This document shows positions 6,790-15,151 of a stretch of 64,000 bases of DNA, piece after piece. The DNA is from Clostridia bacterium. GTDB taxonomy: Bacteria > Bacillota > Clostridia > Christensenellales > CAG-138. The stretch covers positions 1-64,000 of the forward strand of contig JAFYOP010000005.1 of assembly GCA_017547885.1 (NCBI GenBank), written 5' to 3'. Position 1 is the stretch's first letter; the number at the start of each line of letters is the position of its first letter. The notes below the pieces were generated by a model. The model was not told the DNA's origin. It did no database searches and saw nothing but the letters and a program-made list of their open reading frames with translations. The position numbers and the translations under genes are program-made.

Positions 6790-8319
6790 ATGGAGCAATA
6801 TGATGTAATCGTAATCGGCGCGGGAAACGGCGGCCTTGCCGCCGCAGCCACCCTTGCCGAAAAGGGTAAGAGCGTTATCCTTTTTGAAAGACATAATATC
6901 CCCGGCGGCTGCGGCAGCAGCTTCAGAAGGGGCCGCTTTGAGTTTGAAATAGCGCTGCATCAGCTGTCCCACATGGGTACCCCGGATAAACCCGGTCCCC
7001 TTAGGGAACAGTTTGCCCGCTACGGCATACTGGATGAAATCGAATGGATCGAGATAAAGGAACTGTTCAGGGTAAACTTCCCCGACGGAACCGGCGTAAG
7101 CCTGCCTGCCGACAGGGAAAAGTGCGTGGAGCATCTTAGCAAAGAATTCCCCGCGGAGGCGGAATCCATTAAGAGGTACTTTAAGGTTGTGTACGCTTTC
7201 TGCGAAGAGTCTAACGCCTTTGCGGCAAAGAGCGCACAGAGCACCGGCGAGCCCGGCGCCCTTAAGAAGCTGATCATGAAGACCGGCTTCCCCCATCTTT
7301 ATCCCACCCTTGCAAAGTATGCCCTCAAGAGCACACAGGAAGTGCTGGATGAATTCTTTAAGGATCCCAAGCTGCAGCTGGCGCTGAGCGCATATTGGTG
7401 CTTCATGGGCATGCCGCCCGAAAGATTCCCCTTTGCAATACTCGCAAAGTGCACCCACTTTTACATTGAAACAAAGCCTCACTATCTGCGCGGCACTTCC
7501 ATGATGATGAATCAGGCCATTATGGAAGCCGTCGGCCGCATGGGCGGCGTTGTGCGGCTTAACTGCGGCGTAAAGCGCATAGTGCTGGAGGACGGCAAGG
7601 CGGTTGGCGTTGTGGATGAAAACGGCGTTGAATACAGGGCAAAGAAGATCATCTCCAACATTTCTCCCCTGGCCACATACGGCGCGCTGCTCTCTCCCGA
7701 GGAGGTGCCCGAAAGCGCAAGGGAGTACCTTAAGCCCTATACCGTGGGTATTTCCGCACTTACCTGCTTTATCGGCCTTGACTGCACCCCCGAGGAAATC
7801 GGCTTCACCACATCCTTTACCCTCAACTATGAGAGCCTGGATGCCAACAAGGACTTCCAGGATGCCTATCAGCTGCTGCCGGATAACGATCCCCTGGTTG
7901 CTACCTGCTATACCGTGGACGATCCCAGCGTATCTCCTCCCGGCACCAGCATAATCACCGCCGGCACCCTCAAGTACAGCGCCGAGTGGGAAAAGCTCAC
8001 TCCGGAACAGTATTACGAGATGAAGTACGAGGCGGGCAGGCGCATTGTTGCAAGGCTGGAAAAGATGTATCCCGGCTTTACAGAGCATATTGAGGAGATG
8101 GAAATCGCCACGCCCCTCACACACATGCGCTACCTCAACCATCCCGGCGGAGCCATTTACGGCTACGAGCAGGACCGTATGCAGTCGGTATTCTTCTTCC
8201 CCGCAGAAAGCAAGATTCCCAATCTGGAATTTGCCAGCGGCTGGGTAACTTCCTGCGGCTTCGGTCCCAACTATCAGTACGCAGACGGCGTGGCTTCAAA
8301 GATCGCTGCGGAGGTGTAA
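6790..8319 (+). CDS. FAD oxidoreductase, phytoene desaturase / retinol saturase-like
   Basis: 509 residues, the usual length for the CrtI/CrtISO/RetSat flavoprotein group. The N-terminal dinucleotide-binding motif is VIGAGNGGLAAA (about 7-18), followed by the acidic strand end and the FERHNIPGGCGSSF block typical of phytoene desaturases and carotenoid isomerases. The C-terminus carries the FAD-contact region around SGWVTSCGFGPNYQYADG. Relatives desaturate, isomerise or saturate double bonds of isoprenoids and retinoids. It is followed by one base and then a ferredoxin-reductase-like gene that could supply electrons, which favours a reductase/saturase role. The substrate is unknown; two membrane proteins flank the pair. 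Confidence 0.85.
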   Translation: MEQYDVIVIGAGNGGLAAAATLAEKGKSVILFERHNIPGGCGSSFRRGRFEFEIALHQLSHMGTPDKPGPLREQFARYGILDEIEWIEIKELFRVNFPDGTGVSLPADREKCVEHLSKEFPAEAESIKRYFKVVYAFCEESNAFAAKSAQSTGEPGALKKLIMKTGFPHLYPTLAKYALKSTQEVLDEFFKDPKLQLALSAYWCFMGMPPERFPFAILAKCTHFYIETKPHYLRGTSMMMNQAIMEAVGRMGGVVRLNCGVKRIVLEDGKAVGVVDENGVEYRAKKIISNISPLATYGALLSPEEVPESAREYLKPYTVGISALTCFIGLDCTPEEIGFTTSFTLNYESLDANKDFQDAYQLLPDNDPLVATCYTVDDPSVSPPGTSIITAGTLKYSAEWEKLTPEQYYEMKYEAGRRIVARLEKMYPGFTEHIEEMEIATPLTHMRYLNHPGGAIYGYEQDRMQSVFFFPAESKIPNLEFASGWVTSCGFGPNYQYADGVASKIAAEV

Positions 8320-8320
8320 T

Positions 8321-9487
8321 ATGGCTAAGACGATTAAAGAAACCCTGCTGGGTACACTGGTTCACGGCGAAGAGATACTGGAGAACATTCGCGTAAACAG
8401 AAGCATCTCACAGGATAAAATCCCCGTGGGCAACATTGCCGACAAGAAGGTTGCCGCCCTGCATCCCGAGACTCTGTCTCTGGTGGTGGCGGACGTTGTG
8501 GATACCGGCAAGAATGCAAGGATCATCCGCTTTGCCGGCGCAAACGGATATCTCCCTCCCTTTGAGGCGGGTCAGTATATCAACATCTTTACCGAGATAG
8601 ACGGCGTGCGCACCAGCCGCCCTTACAGCATTTCCTCCTCTCCCCGTCAGAGAGCTTATTACGAAATAACCGTTGCACGCACCGCAGAGGGATTTGTTTC
8701 GGATTACATGATTGATAAGGTGCAGATAGGTGACCGCTTCAGCGCAAACGGCCCTGCAGGCGTGTTCCGCTATCAGCCCGTATTCCACGGCAGAAAGTCC
8801 CTGTATCTTGCAGGCGGCAGCGGCATTACCCCCTTCATGAGCATGATCCGCGAGGTACTGGAAGCCGCGCTGGATAGGGATATCGTGCTGCTTTACGGCA
8901 GCCGCACCCCCGAGGCCGCTCTGTATCACGAGGAGCTTGCAGCCTATGCGGAAAAGTATCCCAACTTCAAGTATCATCTGGTAATTTCCGAGCCCAAGGA
9001 AGGATGGCAGGGGGAGACAGGCTTTATCAATGCCGCCCTCATTGCCAGGCTGGCGCCAGACTATGCCGAGCGCACCGCATACATTTGCGGGCCTCAGGTG
9101 ATGAACGACTTCTGCAAAAAGGAACTTGAGAGCATGGGCCTCCCTCAGAAGCGCATTCGCAGGGAAATGTTCGGCGCAAGGAAGGATATACAGAACGAGC
9201 CCGGTTGGCCCGAAGGTCTTACCGGAAATGAGGTGTTCCGCCTTACCGTTGGGGACAAGGTAATAGATGCCAAGTCCGGCGAATCCATTCTTACCGCATT
9301 GGAGCGCGCAGGCGTCCGTGTAAACGTATGCTGCCGCAGCGGTGAATGCAGTCTGTGCAGAGTAAAGCTGGTTTCCGGCAATGTGTTCCTGGCAAGGGGC
9401 ATGCTGCGCCGCTATGCCGACGAAAAGTACGGATACATCCACTCCTGCAAGGCATACCCCATTGGCGATGTGGAGATAAAGCTGTAA
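8321..9487 (+). CDS. FAD/NAD(P) reductase with C-terminal 2Fe-2S ferredoxin domain
   Basis: 388 residues. After an N-terminal extension of about 50 residues comes a ferredoxin-NADP reductase fold: FAD motif RPYSISS (about 106-112), NAD(P) motif GGSGITPF, and YICGPQVM near its end. The C-terminal plant-type 2Fe-2S domain has the C-x4-C-x2-C pattern (CRSGECSLC, about 345) and the fourth Cys in HSCKAYP. Such one-chain reductases move electrons from NAD(P)H via FAD and 2Fe-2S to an oxygenase or flavoprotein partner. Its GGAGGTG ribosome site overlaps the end of the preceding flavoprotein gene, so translational coupling and partnership are likely. Confidence 0.88.
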   Translation: MAKTIKETLLGTLVHGEEILENIRVNRSISQDKIPVGNIADKKVAALHPETLSLVVADVVDTGKNARIIRFAGANGYLPPFEAGQYINIFTEIDGVRTSRPYSISSSPRQRAYYEITVARTAEGFVSDYMIDKVQIGDRFSANGPAGVFRYQPVFHGRKSLYLAGGSGITPFMSMIREVLEAALDRDIVLLYGSRTPEAALYHEELAAYAEKYPNFKYHLVISEPKEGWQGETGFINAALIARLAPDYAERTAYICGPQVMNDFCKKELESMGLPQKRIRREMFGARKDIQNEPGWPEGLTGNEVFRLTVGDKVIDAKSGESILTALERAGVRVNVCCRSGECSLCRVKLVSGNVFLARGMLRRYADEKYGYIHSCKAYPIGDVEIKL

Positions 9488-9510
9488 GCTGATTTTGAAA
9501 GGATATAATT

Positions 9511-10446
9511 ATGGGATTTTTCTTTGAAGGCTATACCGTTGTAACCATACTGGGATTTATCATCCTTACGGCTGCGCTGGTGCTGCTTAATGAGGTAACC
9601 CGCCGCAGCAAGCTTCTTTCAATAATTGTATACTGTGTGCTGCCCATAGTGCTGGTGGTTCTTATTGCCATGGACATTGTGGGCAGCCCCTCCAGCAAAA
9701 CATGGTTCGGCGTAATAAAGACCTACTCCGCATTGATAGGCGTCATAGGCTTTATGCTTATCCGCTACACAAAGCTGGGCAGCAAAAAGTTTGCATGGTA
9801 TTTCCCCGTGGCAATTCTTGGAATCAACATACTGGAGGCCATCTATAGGGACTACGAGGTATTTGCAACCTTTAAGACCATGACCACCGATGCCGCAGGC
9901 ATTGTACAGCTGGGCGGCCCCTGGAACCTTATGAATGCCCTTGCAGGCGTATTCCTGCTGCTGACCATGACCGGCTGGGTAGGCATCAAGGTGGCAAACA
10001 CCAAATCCCGGGATATGGTCTGGGCAGACCAGCTGTGGTTCTGGATAGTTGCCTACGATCTGTGGAATATGGCATACTGCTACAACTGTATCTCCACCCG
10101 TGCTATGTATGCGGGCTTTGCGCTGCTGGTTTCCTGCACTTTTGCCGAGTTCTTTATCAAGCGGGGCATATGGCTGCAGCACAGAGCCCAGACCCTTGCG
10201 CTGTTCGGCATGTTCTCGTTGGCAGTGGATTATCAGGCTATGCCCATGTTCTCCATTACCGCCACCTACAATCCCACTGCATGGACTGCGCTGAGCGCCC
10301 TTGCACTCATCTTTAACGCAGCGGTATTTGTATATGAGGTATGCGTCATTGTTAAGACAAAGCGCAATCCCCTCAAGCAGGAAATGTACACTCGCCTGCC
10401 TGCTTACCGCAAGAACCTTGAAGCAAACGGCCTGAGCGCAGAATAG
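9511..10446 (+). CDS. DUF5692-like polytopic membrane protein
   Basis: 311 residues with about eight hydrophobic segments and short loops. I recognise it, with moderate certainty, as the DUF5692 type of Firmicute membrane protein, whose function is not known to me. Conserved-looking polar features within helices include NILEAIYRDYE (about 110), GGPWNLMNALAG (about 133) and YDLWNMAYCYNC (about 180). It is a likely distant paralog of the protein at 5907-6767. Last gene of the rightward operon, 23 nt after the 2Fe-2S reductase, and followed by a strong terminator at 10636. Membrane anchoring or substrate transfer for the redox pair is inference. Confidence 0.78.
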   Translation: MGFFFEGYTVVTILGFIILTAALVLLNEVTRRSKLLSIIVYCVLPIVLVVLIAMDIVGSPSSKTWFGVIKTYSALIGVIGFMLIRYTKLGSKKFAWYFPVAILGINILEAIYRDYEVFATFKTMTTDAAGIVQLGGPWNLMNALAGVFLLLTMTGWVGIKVANTKSRDMVWADQLWFWIVAYDLWNMAYCYNCISTRAMYAGFALLVSCTFAEFFIKRGIWLQHRAQTLALFGMFSLAVDYQAMPMFSITATYNPTAWTALSALALIFNAAVFVYEVCVIVKTKRNPLKQEMYTRLPAYRKNLEANGLSAE

Positions 10447-10635
10447 CATCACGCATTTCAAGGGATGCCGCGCATAAAGCAGGCGATTCCTGCTGCATAC
10501 ACATTACCGTTTTTCAGAAAACCGGCCATTATTGCCTCCCCTGCAAAGGGGAGTAGGCTGGGGTGACTGGCGCGAGGATAACTGAAAACCAAAGAAGAAA
10601 AATAGTATTCTAAATACACGATTACTCCAAGCAGA

Positions 10636-10672
10636 AAGCCACACCATTCTAAAAATTCAGATGGTGTGGCTT
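10636..10672. terminator. Bidirectional terminator between convergent genes
   Basis: AAGCCACACCAT (10636-10647) pairs perfectly with ATGGTGTGGCTT (10661-10672) across a 13-nt loop, with T-rich or A-rich flanks on both sides. It serves the DUF5692-like operon from the left and the aldo/keto reductase gene from the right. Confidence 0.85.
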
Positions 10673-10694
10673 GATTTATCATTACATTTTTATA

Positions 10695-11723
10695 TTAGCT
10701 AAGCTTTATATTCCCCGCAATGATCTCCTTATACTCCTCATAATTCCTGCGCAGCAGCTCGGGACAATTCAATCCGTAAGGGCATCTGCTGGCGCACGCA
10801 TTGCAGCCGATGCAGTTTTCTATCTTCTTCATGTGCTCCTGCCATGTGGGGCTGAGGAAGTTCTGGGTATTTCCTCTTCTGAGGAGAACGGACATTCTTG
10901 CGCACTGGTTGATGGGAATTTCGGCGGGACAGGGAAGACAGTAGCCGCAGCCCCTGCAGAAGTCACCGCTGAGCTCCTTCAGATCCTTTTCAATGATGGC
11001 CTTTACTTCCTCATCCATTACGGGAGGGTTCTTCATGTAGGAGATGAACTCTTCTATCTCGCATTCTCTCTGAATTCCCCAAACAGGCACAACATGGTCA
11101 AATTGGTCAAGGTACGCAAATGCTGCCTTGGCATTATTCAGCACGCCGCCGGCCATGCCCTTCATGGCGATAAAGCCTATGTCTGCCTTTTTACAGCCTT
11201 CTACAATCTCCATATCCTGCTCTGTGGCAAGATAGCAGAAGGGGAACTGGAGAACTTCATACAGGCCAGATGCGATGACCTCACGTGCGATGGGAAGCTT
11301 GTGGGTGGAAATGCCGATATGGCGAATCTTGCCCTGCGCCTTTGCTTCCAGCGCGGCTTCGTAAATGCCGTAGCCGTCACCGGGTCTGGGGCAGAAGGGG
11401 GGATTGTGGAACTGGAAAACATCGATGTAGTCTGTTTGCAGGCGCTGGAGGGACTGGTTCAGATCTGCCCAGAAATCCTCAGGGTTCTTGGCGGGAGACT
11501 TGGTGGCAATATACACCTTATCCCTGACCTTGGAAAGCACTCTGCCCAGCTTCACTTCGCTGTCGGAGTAGGTCTTTCCGGTATCATAATAGTTGATGCC
11601 TGCATTCACAGCCATCCACAGTAGCTTTTCCGCCGCCTCGTCGCTGATGCGCTGTATGGGCAGTCCACCAAAGCCGGTTTTATTTACAACTATTCCGGTT
11701 GAGCCAAGTCTCACGTTCCTCAT
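10695..11723 (-). CDS. Aldo/keto reductase with C-terminal 4Fe-4S domain
   Basis: 342 residues. The N-terminal 250 or so form an AKR barrel: YDTGKTYSDSE carries the catalytic Asp/Tyr, ATKSPAK the Lys, and DVFQFHNPP the His region. The C-terminus adds ferredoxin-like clusters: CRGCGYCLPCP (about 263) and CIGCNACASRCPYGLNC (about 310). This AKR-FeS fusion is common in anaerobic clostridia and is usually annotated only as predicted oxidoreductase. Monocistronic, with its own terminator on the left and a divergent hydrolase gene on the right. The carbonyl substrate is unknown. Confidence 0.88.
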   Translation of the reverse strand: MRNVRLGSTGIVVNKTGFGGLPIQRISDEAAEKLLWMAVNAGINYYDTGKTYSDSEVKLGRVLSKVRDKVYIATKSPAKNPEDFWADLNQSLQRLQTDYIDVFQFHNPPFCPRPGDGYGIYEAALEAKAQGKIRHIGISTHKLPIAREVIASGLYEVLQFPFCYLATEQDMEIVEGCKKADIGFIAMKGMAGGVLNNAKAAFAYLDQFDHVVPVWGIQRECEIEEFISYMKNPPVMDEEVKAIIEKDLKELSGDFCRGCGYCLPCPAEIPINQCARMSVLLRRGNTQNFLSPTWQEHMKKIENCIGCNACASRCPYGLNCPELLRRNYEEYKEIIAGNIKLS

Positions 11724-11871
11724 AGATGTGCCCCTTTGAATTGTTTTCTTTATTGTACCATGACATATAAAATATTAACAAATCATTTATGTGGACATAG
11801 CCTTAAAAATAAAAATGCTGCCAACATTCCGATATCGGCAGTAGAATTCGATAAAGGCACGGGAGAGAATG

Positions 11872-11900
11872 TTGACACGGTACAGGCGCTCTTTTACAAT
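11872..11900 (+). promoter_or_regulatory. Strong promoter for the membrane hydrolase
   Basis: TTGACA (11872-11877), a 17-bp spacer, and TACAAT (11895-11900), one base from consensus. The ATG of the hydrolase lies about 65 nt downstream of the expected start, with GGAGG in front of it. Confidence 0.75.
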
Positions 11901-11971
11901 GGACTTAAGATAAACACGTCAAATGCTGTAAATTTTCATTTCTTGCAATCTAATTTGGAGGACGCTGCAAT

Positions 11972-13975
11972 ATGAAAGCACCATGGAAGAAGTATATGAT
12001 CTGTACTGCCGCGCTGCTCATTGCGGCCTTTATATGCATGGGCATAGCCAACGCTATTCAGACGGGGGGAGGCAGCATTGAACTTAGCGAGGGAGTGCTG
12101 GAATCGGAGTACGGCAGCCTCGCTTTCAAGCTGTACAGGCCGGTGAAAGCTACGGCTGAGCGTCCGGCTCCGGCTGTGCTCCTGCTCCACGGTTACCAAA
12201 ACGACCGTGAGACGGGCAGCGCATATGCAATAGAGCTTGCCCGACGTGGCGCCGTGGTGCTGGCTCTGGATGAATATGGCCATGGAGCCAGTGAACCGGG
12301 CATGAAAGAGCGAGGATATGTCAACCATCAGGTAAAGGTGAACTATGGCCTTGAGAGCGAGGCGGAGGGCACCTACGTGACGATCGGCGGCCCCTCACGC
12401 TTCAGAATAATGATGAACTTCTCAAACCTCTCCTTCTTTGACCCGTATTACAGCACGGATGAGGAAGGGAACAGCATCAGGGACAGCTCCATGGGCGGTA
12501 TTGCCGCCTATGCATATCTTGCGGGGCTGGACTTTGTGGACGAGACCCGCATGGGCGTGAGCGGCCATTCCATGGGCACATGGGCCTCATGGTCGGTGGC
12601 GGCTGCCTATGGGGCAGAGGATGGGGAAGAGAGCATAGCCCCCAAGGCGGTTGTGCTCCAATGCGGCGAACTGTTTACCGACGATGTGTATGACAGCAAC
12701 GCTATAAAGTTCAACAACGTACTGCTCCTGCAGGCAAAGTATGAGGAGTTCAGCTATTTCCGCGACTATAAGAACATGGTGACGGACGAGCTGCTCAGTA
12801 CTCCGCTCAGAAGCGGATTCTTAGGCTGCGACCCCGCTGAGGCGGCCTGGAATACCACCTTTGGCGACTTTAGCGATGGTTCGGCCCGGCGCATAGAGCT
12901 GCTGAACACCAACCACCGGTTGACTACCCATAACTCAAAGGGCATCAGCGTGGCCATGGGATGGTTTATGGATGCGCTGGCAATGGATGGGCTTACTTCA
13001 GATGTTTCGAATGTGTATATGACAAAGGAGCGGCTGGTGTTCGCGGCGATGCTTCTGTGCGTTGCGGCGCTGCTGCCCTTTATGGAGCTGCTGCTCCAGA
13101 CGCCTTTCTTTAGGCCGGTAGCTCAGGAGCTGCCTGTACGGGAAGTCAAGACAGGGAAGGCCTGGTGGAAAGGTGCCGTGATAACCATGCTTACCGCAGG
13201 GCTTACTTATCCTTTCCTGACACAGCTGGGTCACGGGCTGCTGCCGCTTCCTGAGGGTGTGTTCCGCATGACGATAGGCAACGGATTTTTGTGCTGGTAT
13301 TTGTTCCTGATAATCATCATGCTTGTCACCACGATTGTTTCCCGTAAGCGTGCCCGTAAGCGTGGTAAGTCCATAGGATATGCGGAGCTGGGCCTTGCAA
13401 GAAATAACCATGGGGATGGTTTGGATTGGGGGCTGTTGGGCAAGTCCGCACTGCTGTCGCTGTGCATGGCAGGTCTGCTCTACGTATGCACCATACTGTT
13501 TGAGACGCTGTTTATGCTGGATCTGCGCTGCATCTGGCCTTTCTTCAAGGGCTTTACCGGGGATCGGGCGCTGCAGTTCCTGGTATATATCCCTGTATTC
13601 GCCCTTTTCTTCCTGCTCAATAATTCCAAGATATTTGCACAGATGCAGGTGGCGGGAACCGAAACACCGGGCTTAAAGGGCTTTGTAACCTGCTGGTGGA
13701 AATACGCCCTGTGCATGGTGGGCGGTGTGATGCTCATTGCGCTGATAGAGTATATCCCGTTCTTCATGGGAATAGGCCCCGGCGCGGATCTGCTGTTCAG
13801 CTCCACCTTCGGTGGGCCCTTCATGTCCCTTTTGATAGTTTTCATTCCTCAGGTGCTGGTGTTCAGCGTGCTGTGCACCTACTGCTACCGCCGTACGGGC
13901 AGCGTATACACAGGTGCGTTCACCGTGGCCACATTGGCCTGCTGGATAGTTACCGGCGGCTCCGCAATGCTGTAA
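11972..13975 (+). CDS. Membrane-bound alpha/beta-hydrolase
   Basis: 667 residues in two parts. An N-terminal hydrophobic anchor (about 8-26) is followed by an extracytoplasmic alpha/beta-hydrolase domain with oxyanion-hole LLLHGYQND (about 69), nucleophile elbow GVSGHSMGTWAS (Ser at about 196) and a candidate catalytic His in NTNHRLTTH (about 312). The C-terminal half, from about residue 345, has six or more membrane spans. Hydrolase plus polytopic membrane fusions of this size are seen in Firmicutes, but I know no assigned substrate. Monocistronic, with a strong upstream promoter and a terminator at 14014. Confidence 0.82.
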   Translation: MKAPWKKYMICTAALLIAAFICMGIANAIQTGGGSIELSEGVLESEYGSLAFKLYRPVKATAERPAPAVLLLHGYQNDRETGSAYAIELARRGAVVLALDEYGHGASEPGMKERGYVNHQVKVNYGLESEAEGTYVTIGGPSRFRIMMNFSNLSFFDPYYSTDEEGNSIRDSSMGGIAAYAYLAGLDFVDETRMGVSGHSMGTWASWSVAAAYGAEDGEESIAPKAVVLQCGELFTDDVYDSNAIKFNNVLLLQAKYEEFSYFRDYKNMVTDELLSTPLRSGFLGCDPAEAAWNTTFGDFSDGSARRIELLNTNHRLTTHNSKGISVAMGWFMDALAMDGLTSDVSNVYMTKERLVFAAMLLCVAALLPFMELLLQTPFFRPVAQELPVREVKTGKAWWKGAVITMLTAGLTYPFLTQLGHGLLPLPEGVFRMTIGNGFLCWYLFLIIIMLVTTIVSRKRARKRGKSIGYAELGLARNNHGDGLDWGLLGKSALLSLCMAGLLYVCTILFETLFMLDLRCIWPFFKGFTGDRALQFLVYIPVFALFFLLNNSKIFAQMQVAGTETPGLKGFVTCWWKYALCMVGGVMLIALIEYIPFFMGIGPGADLLFSSTFGGPFMSLLIVFIPQVLVFSVLCTYCYRRTGSVYTGAFTVATLACWIVTGGSAML

Positions 13976-14013
13976 GCGGTCAAGGACTGCGCGGAGGATA
14001 CCGACATAATTAC

Positions 14014-14052
14014 AGGCCGGCTCATCTTATGATGGGCCGGCCTGCGTTTTTG
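14014..14052 (+). terminator. Terminator after the membrane hydrolase
   Basis: AGGCCGGC (14014-14021) pairs with GCCGGCCT (14036-14043), with an inner TCAT/ATGA pairing, followed by GCGTTTTT. Confidence 0.8.
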
Positions 14053-14177
14053 GAACGAACTAAAACAGAACCAAAAAGTTTGTCCCGAACGACTTTAATT
14101 ATACGCGCGCATGCAATATAATATAGCGTAATTCCAAACTTATTAAATTCAAGCGGACAGTGGAAAGGAGGCATAAT

Positions 14178-15077
14178 ATGAGTTTCTTTGACAAGCTGTT
14201 TAATCGTAGCCGAAAGGCGGAAGAAATGCCTGGGACGACAAAAAGCGAGCAATGCGAGACCGTACAGCCCTATCTTACGGAAACCGTTGTTTTCGGCATG
14301 CACATGTACCGCACGGCGGGGGAAGATTCCACTGTTTATCTTGTAAACGAAAAATTGGGTATTAGAAAAAAACTGGTGGATTCTTTGGGCAATATACAGA
14401 ATTTTCCCGGAATAATCAAGGAGGATTTCTGGCTCGAAGAGGTTTCTGCAAACAGTTTGAAACCTCAGATTCGCTTCCGCAGCAGCTTTGAACCGCGGGA
14501 AAACGGCTGGATTTTTGAATGGCAGATTCAGCCTGACGGGCGCTATTGGGAGGACGAAGACGGCTTTGGTGCGGAAAAAGATCTTGAAGTCGTTCTTTAT
14601 ACATTTGTAGATCACCGCGGAGAGTTTTCCGGGCCGTTTCGCCTTTATAAACTGGGCAGCGTAGGATATTCCATGGACCGCTTTACGGGAAACCATGCTT
14701 GTTCCCAGAAAGAGATGCTGGAAAATACCAAAGGCGAAGAAACGTACGTGATTTGTCCCGGCGATGTTTTTCCTCAGCTGCTGGGGGCAAAAGTGAATTA
14801 TCAAAGCGACCGTTTTTACCAGCTGCACGGCAAAGAAGAGGCTCTTGCTTACTGGAGCGATCCGATTCTTTCACGGGATTTAAAGATTCTTGCGCAGGCA
14901 CTGCTGGATTCTTCCAAAAGCATGTGGGGTATGGTAGGAAAGGCAAGTGATCGCGTTAAGGGCTGCATGACTCTGTTTTACGTGCTCACGGGCGAACCTG
15001 TTTTTAAACAGGTTCTGGATAAGTTCTTCGCCGGAGAAGTGGATGAATATACCGTAAAGAAACTTAGTGAAAAATAA
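14178..15077 (+). CDS. Unknown protein with DUF1810-like C-terminus
   Basis: 299 residues from the ATG at 14178, which has a perfect AAAGGAGG 8 nt upstream; a GTG at 14160 is in frame but lacks a site. The N-terminal 190 residues are soluble, acidic and unrecognised. The C-terminal 95 or so (EEALAYWSDPILSRDLKIL... then RVKGCMTLFYV and VFKQVLDKFFAGEVDEYTV) follow the DUF1810 pattern of an HP-x-L-x-x-RL helix, an SCMTLF-like motif and an F-x-x-VLDKFF-x-G-x-x-D end. DUF1810 has no secure function that I can state. It lies 74 nt before the RyR-domain gene and is probably co-transcribed with it. Confidence 0.6.
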   Translation: MSFFDKLFNRSRKAEEMPGTTKSEQCETVQPYLTETVVFGMHMYRTAGEDSTVYLVNEKLGIRKKLVDSLGNIQNFPGIIKEDFWLEEVSANSLKPQIRFRSSFEPRENGWIFEWQIQPDGRYWEDEDGFGAEKDLEVVLYTFVDHRGEFSGPFRLYKLGSVGYSMDRFTGNHACSQKEMLENTKGEETYVICPGDVFPQLLGAKVNYQSDRFYQLHGKEEALAYWSDPILSRDLKILAQALLDSSKSMWGMVGKASDRVKGCMTLFYVLTGEPVFKQVLDKFFAGEVDEYTVKKLSEK

Positions 15078-15151
15078 TCGACGATGATTCACGCGGTTTA
15101 GATTTTTGCGTAACTGATACAAATAGAAAAGATGCTAGGAGTGTTCTGTTG

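Noticed and set aside
6748-8142. 464-codon frame opposite the phytoene-desaturase-like gene
   Set aside because: Shadow of a GC-rich gene; no start signal and no motif.
8408-9442. 344-codon frame opposite the 2Fe-2S reductase
   Set aside because: Shadow; low-complexity composition and no ribosome site.
10519-10565. CCCCTGCAAAGGGG-type repeat resembling clostridial dispersed repeats
   Set aside because: Only one copy in the window and no flanking duplication, so a mobile repeat cannot be supported.
11736-11975. 79-codon frame before the hydrolase
   Set aside because: Spans the hydrolase promoter and has no ribosome site or family signal.
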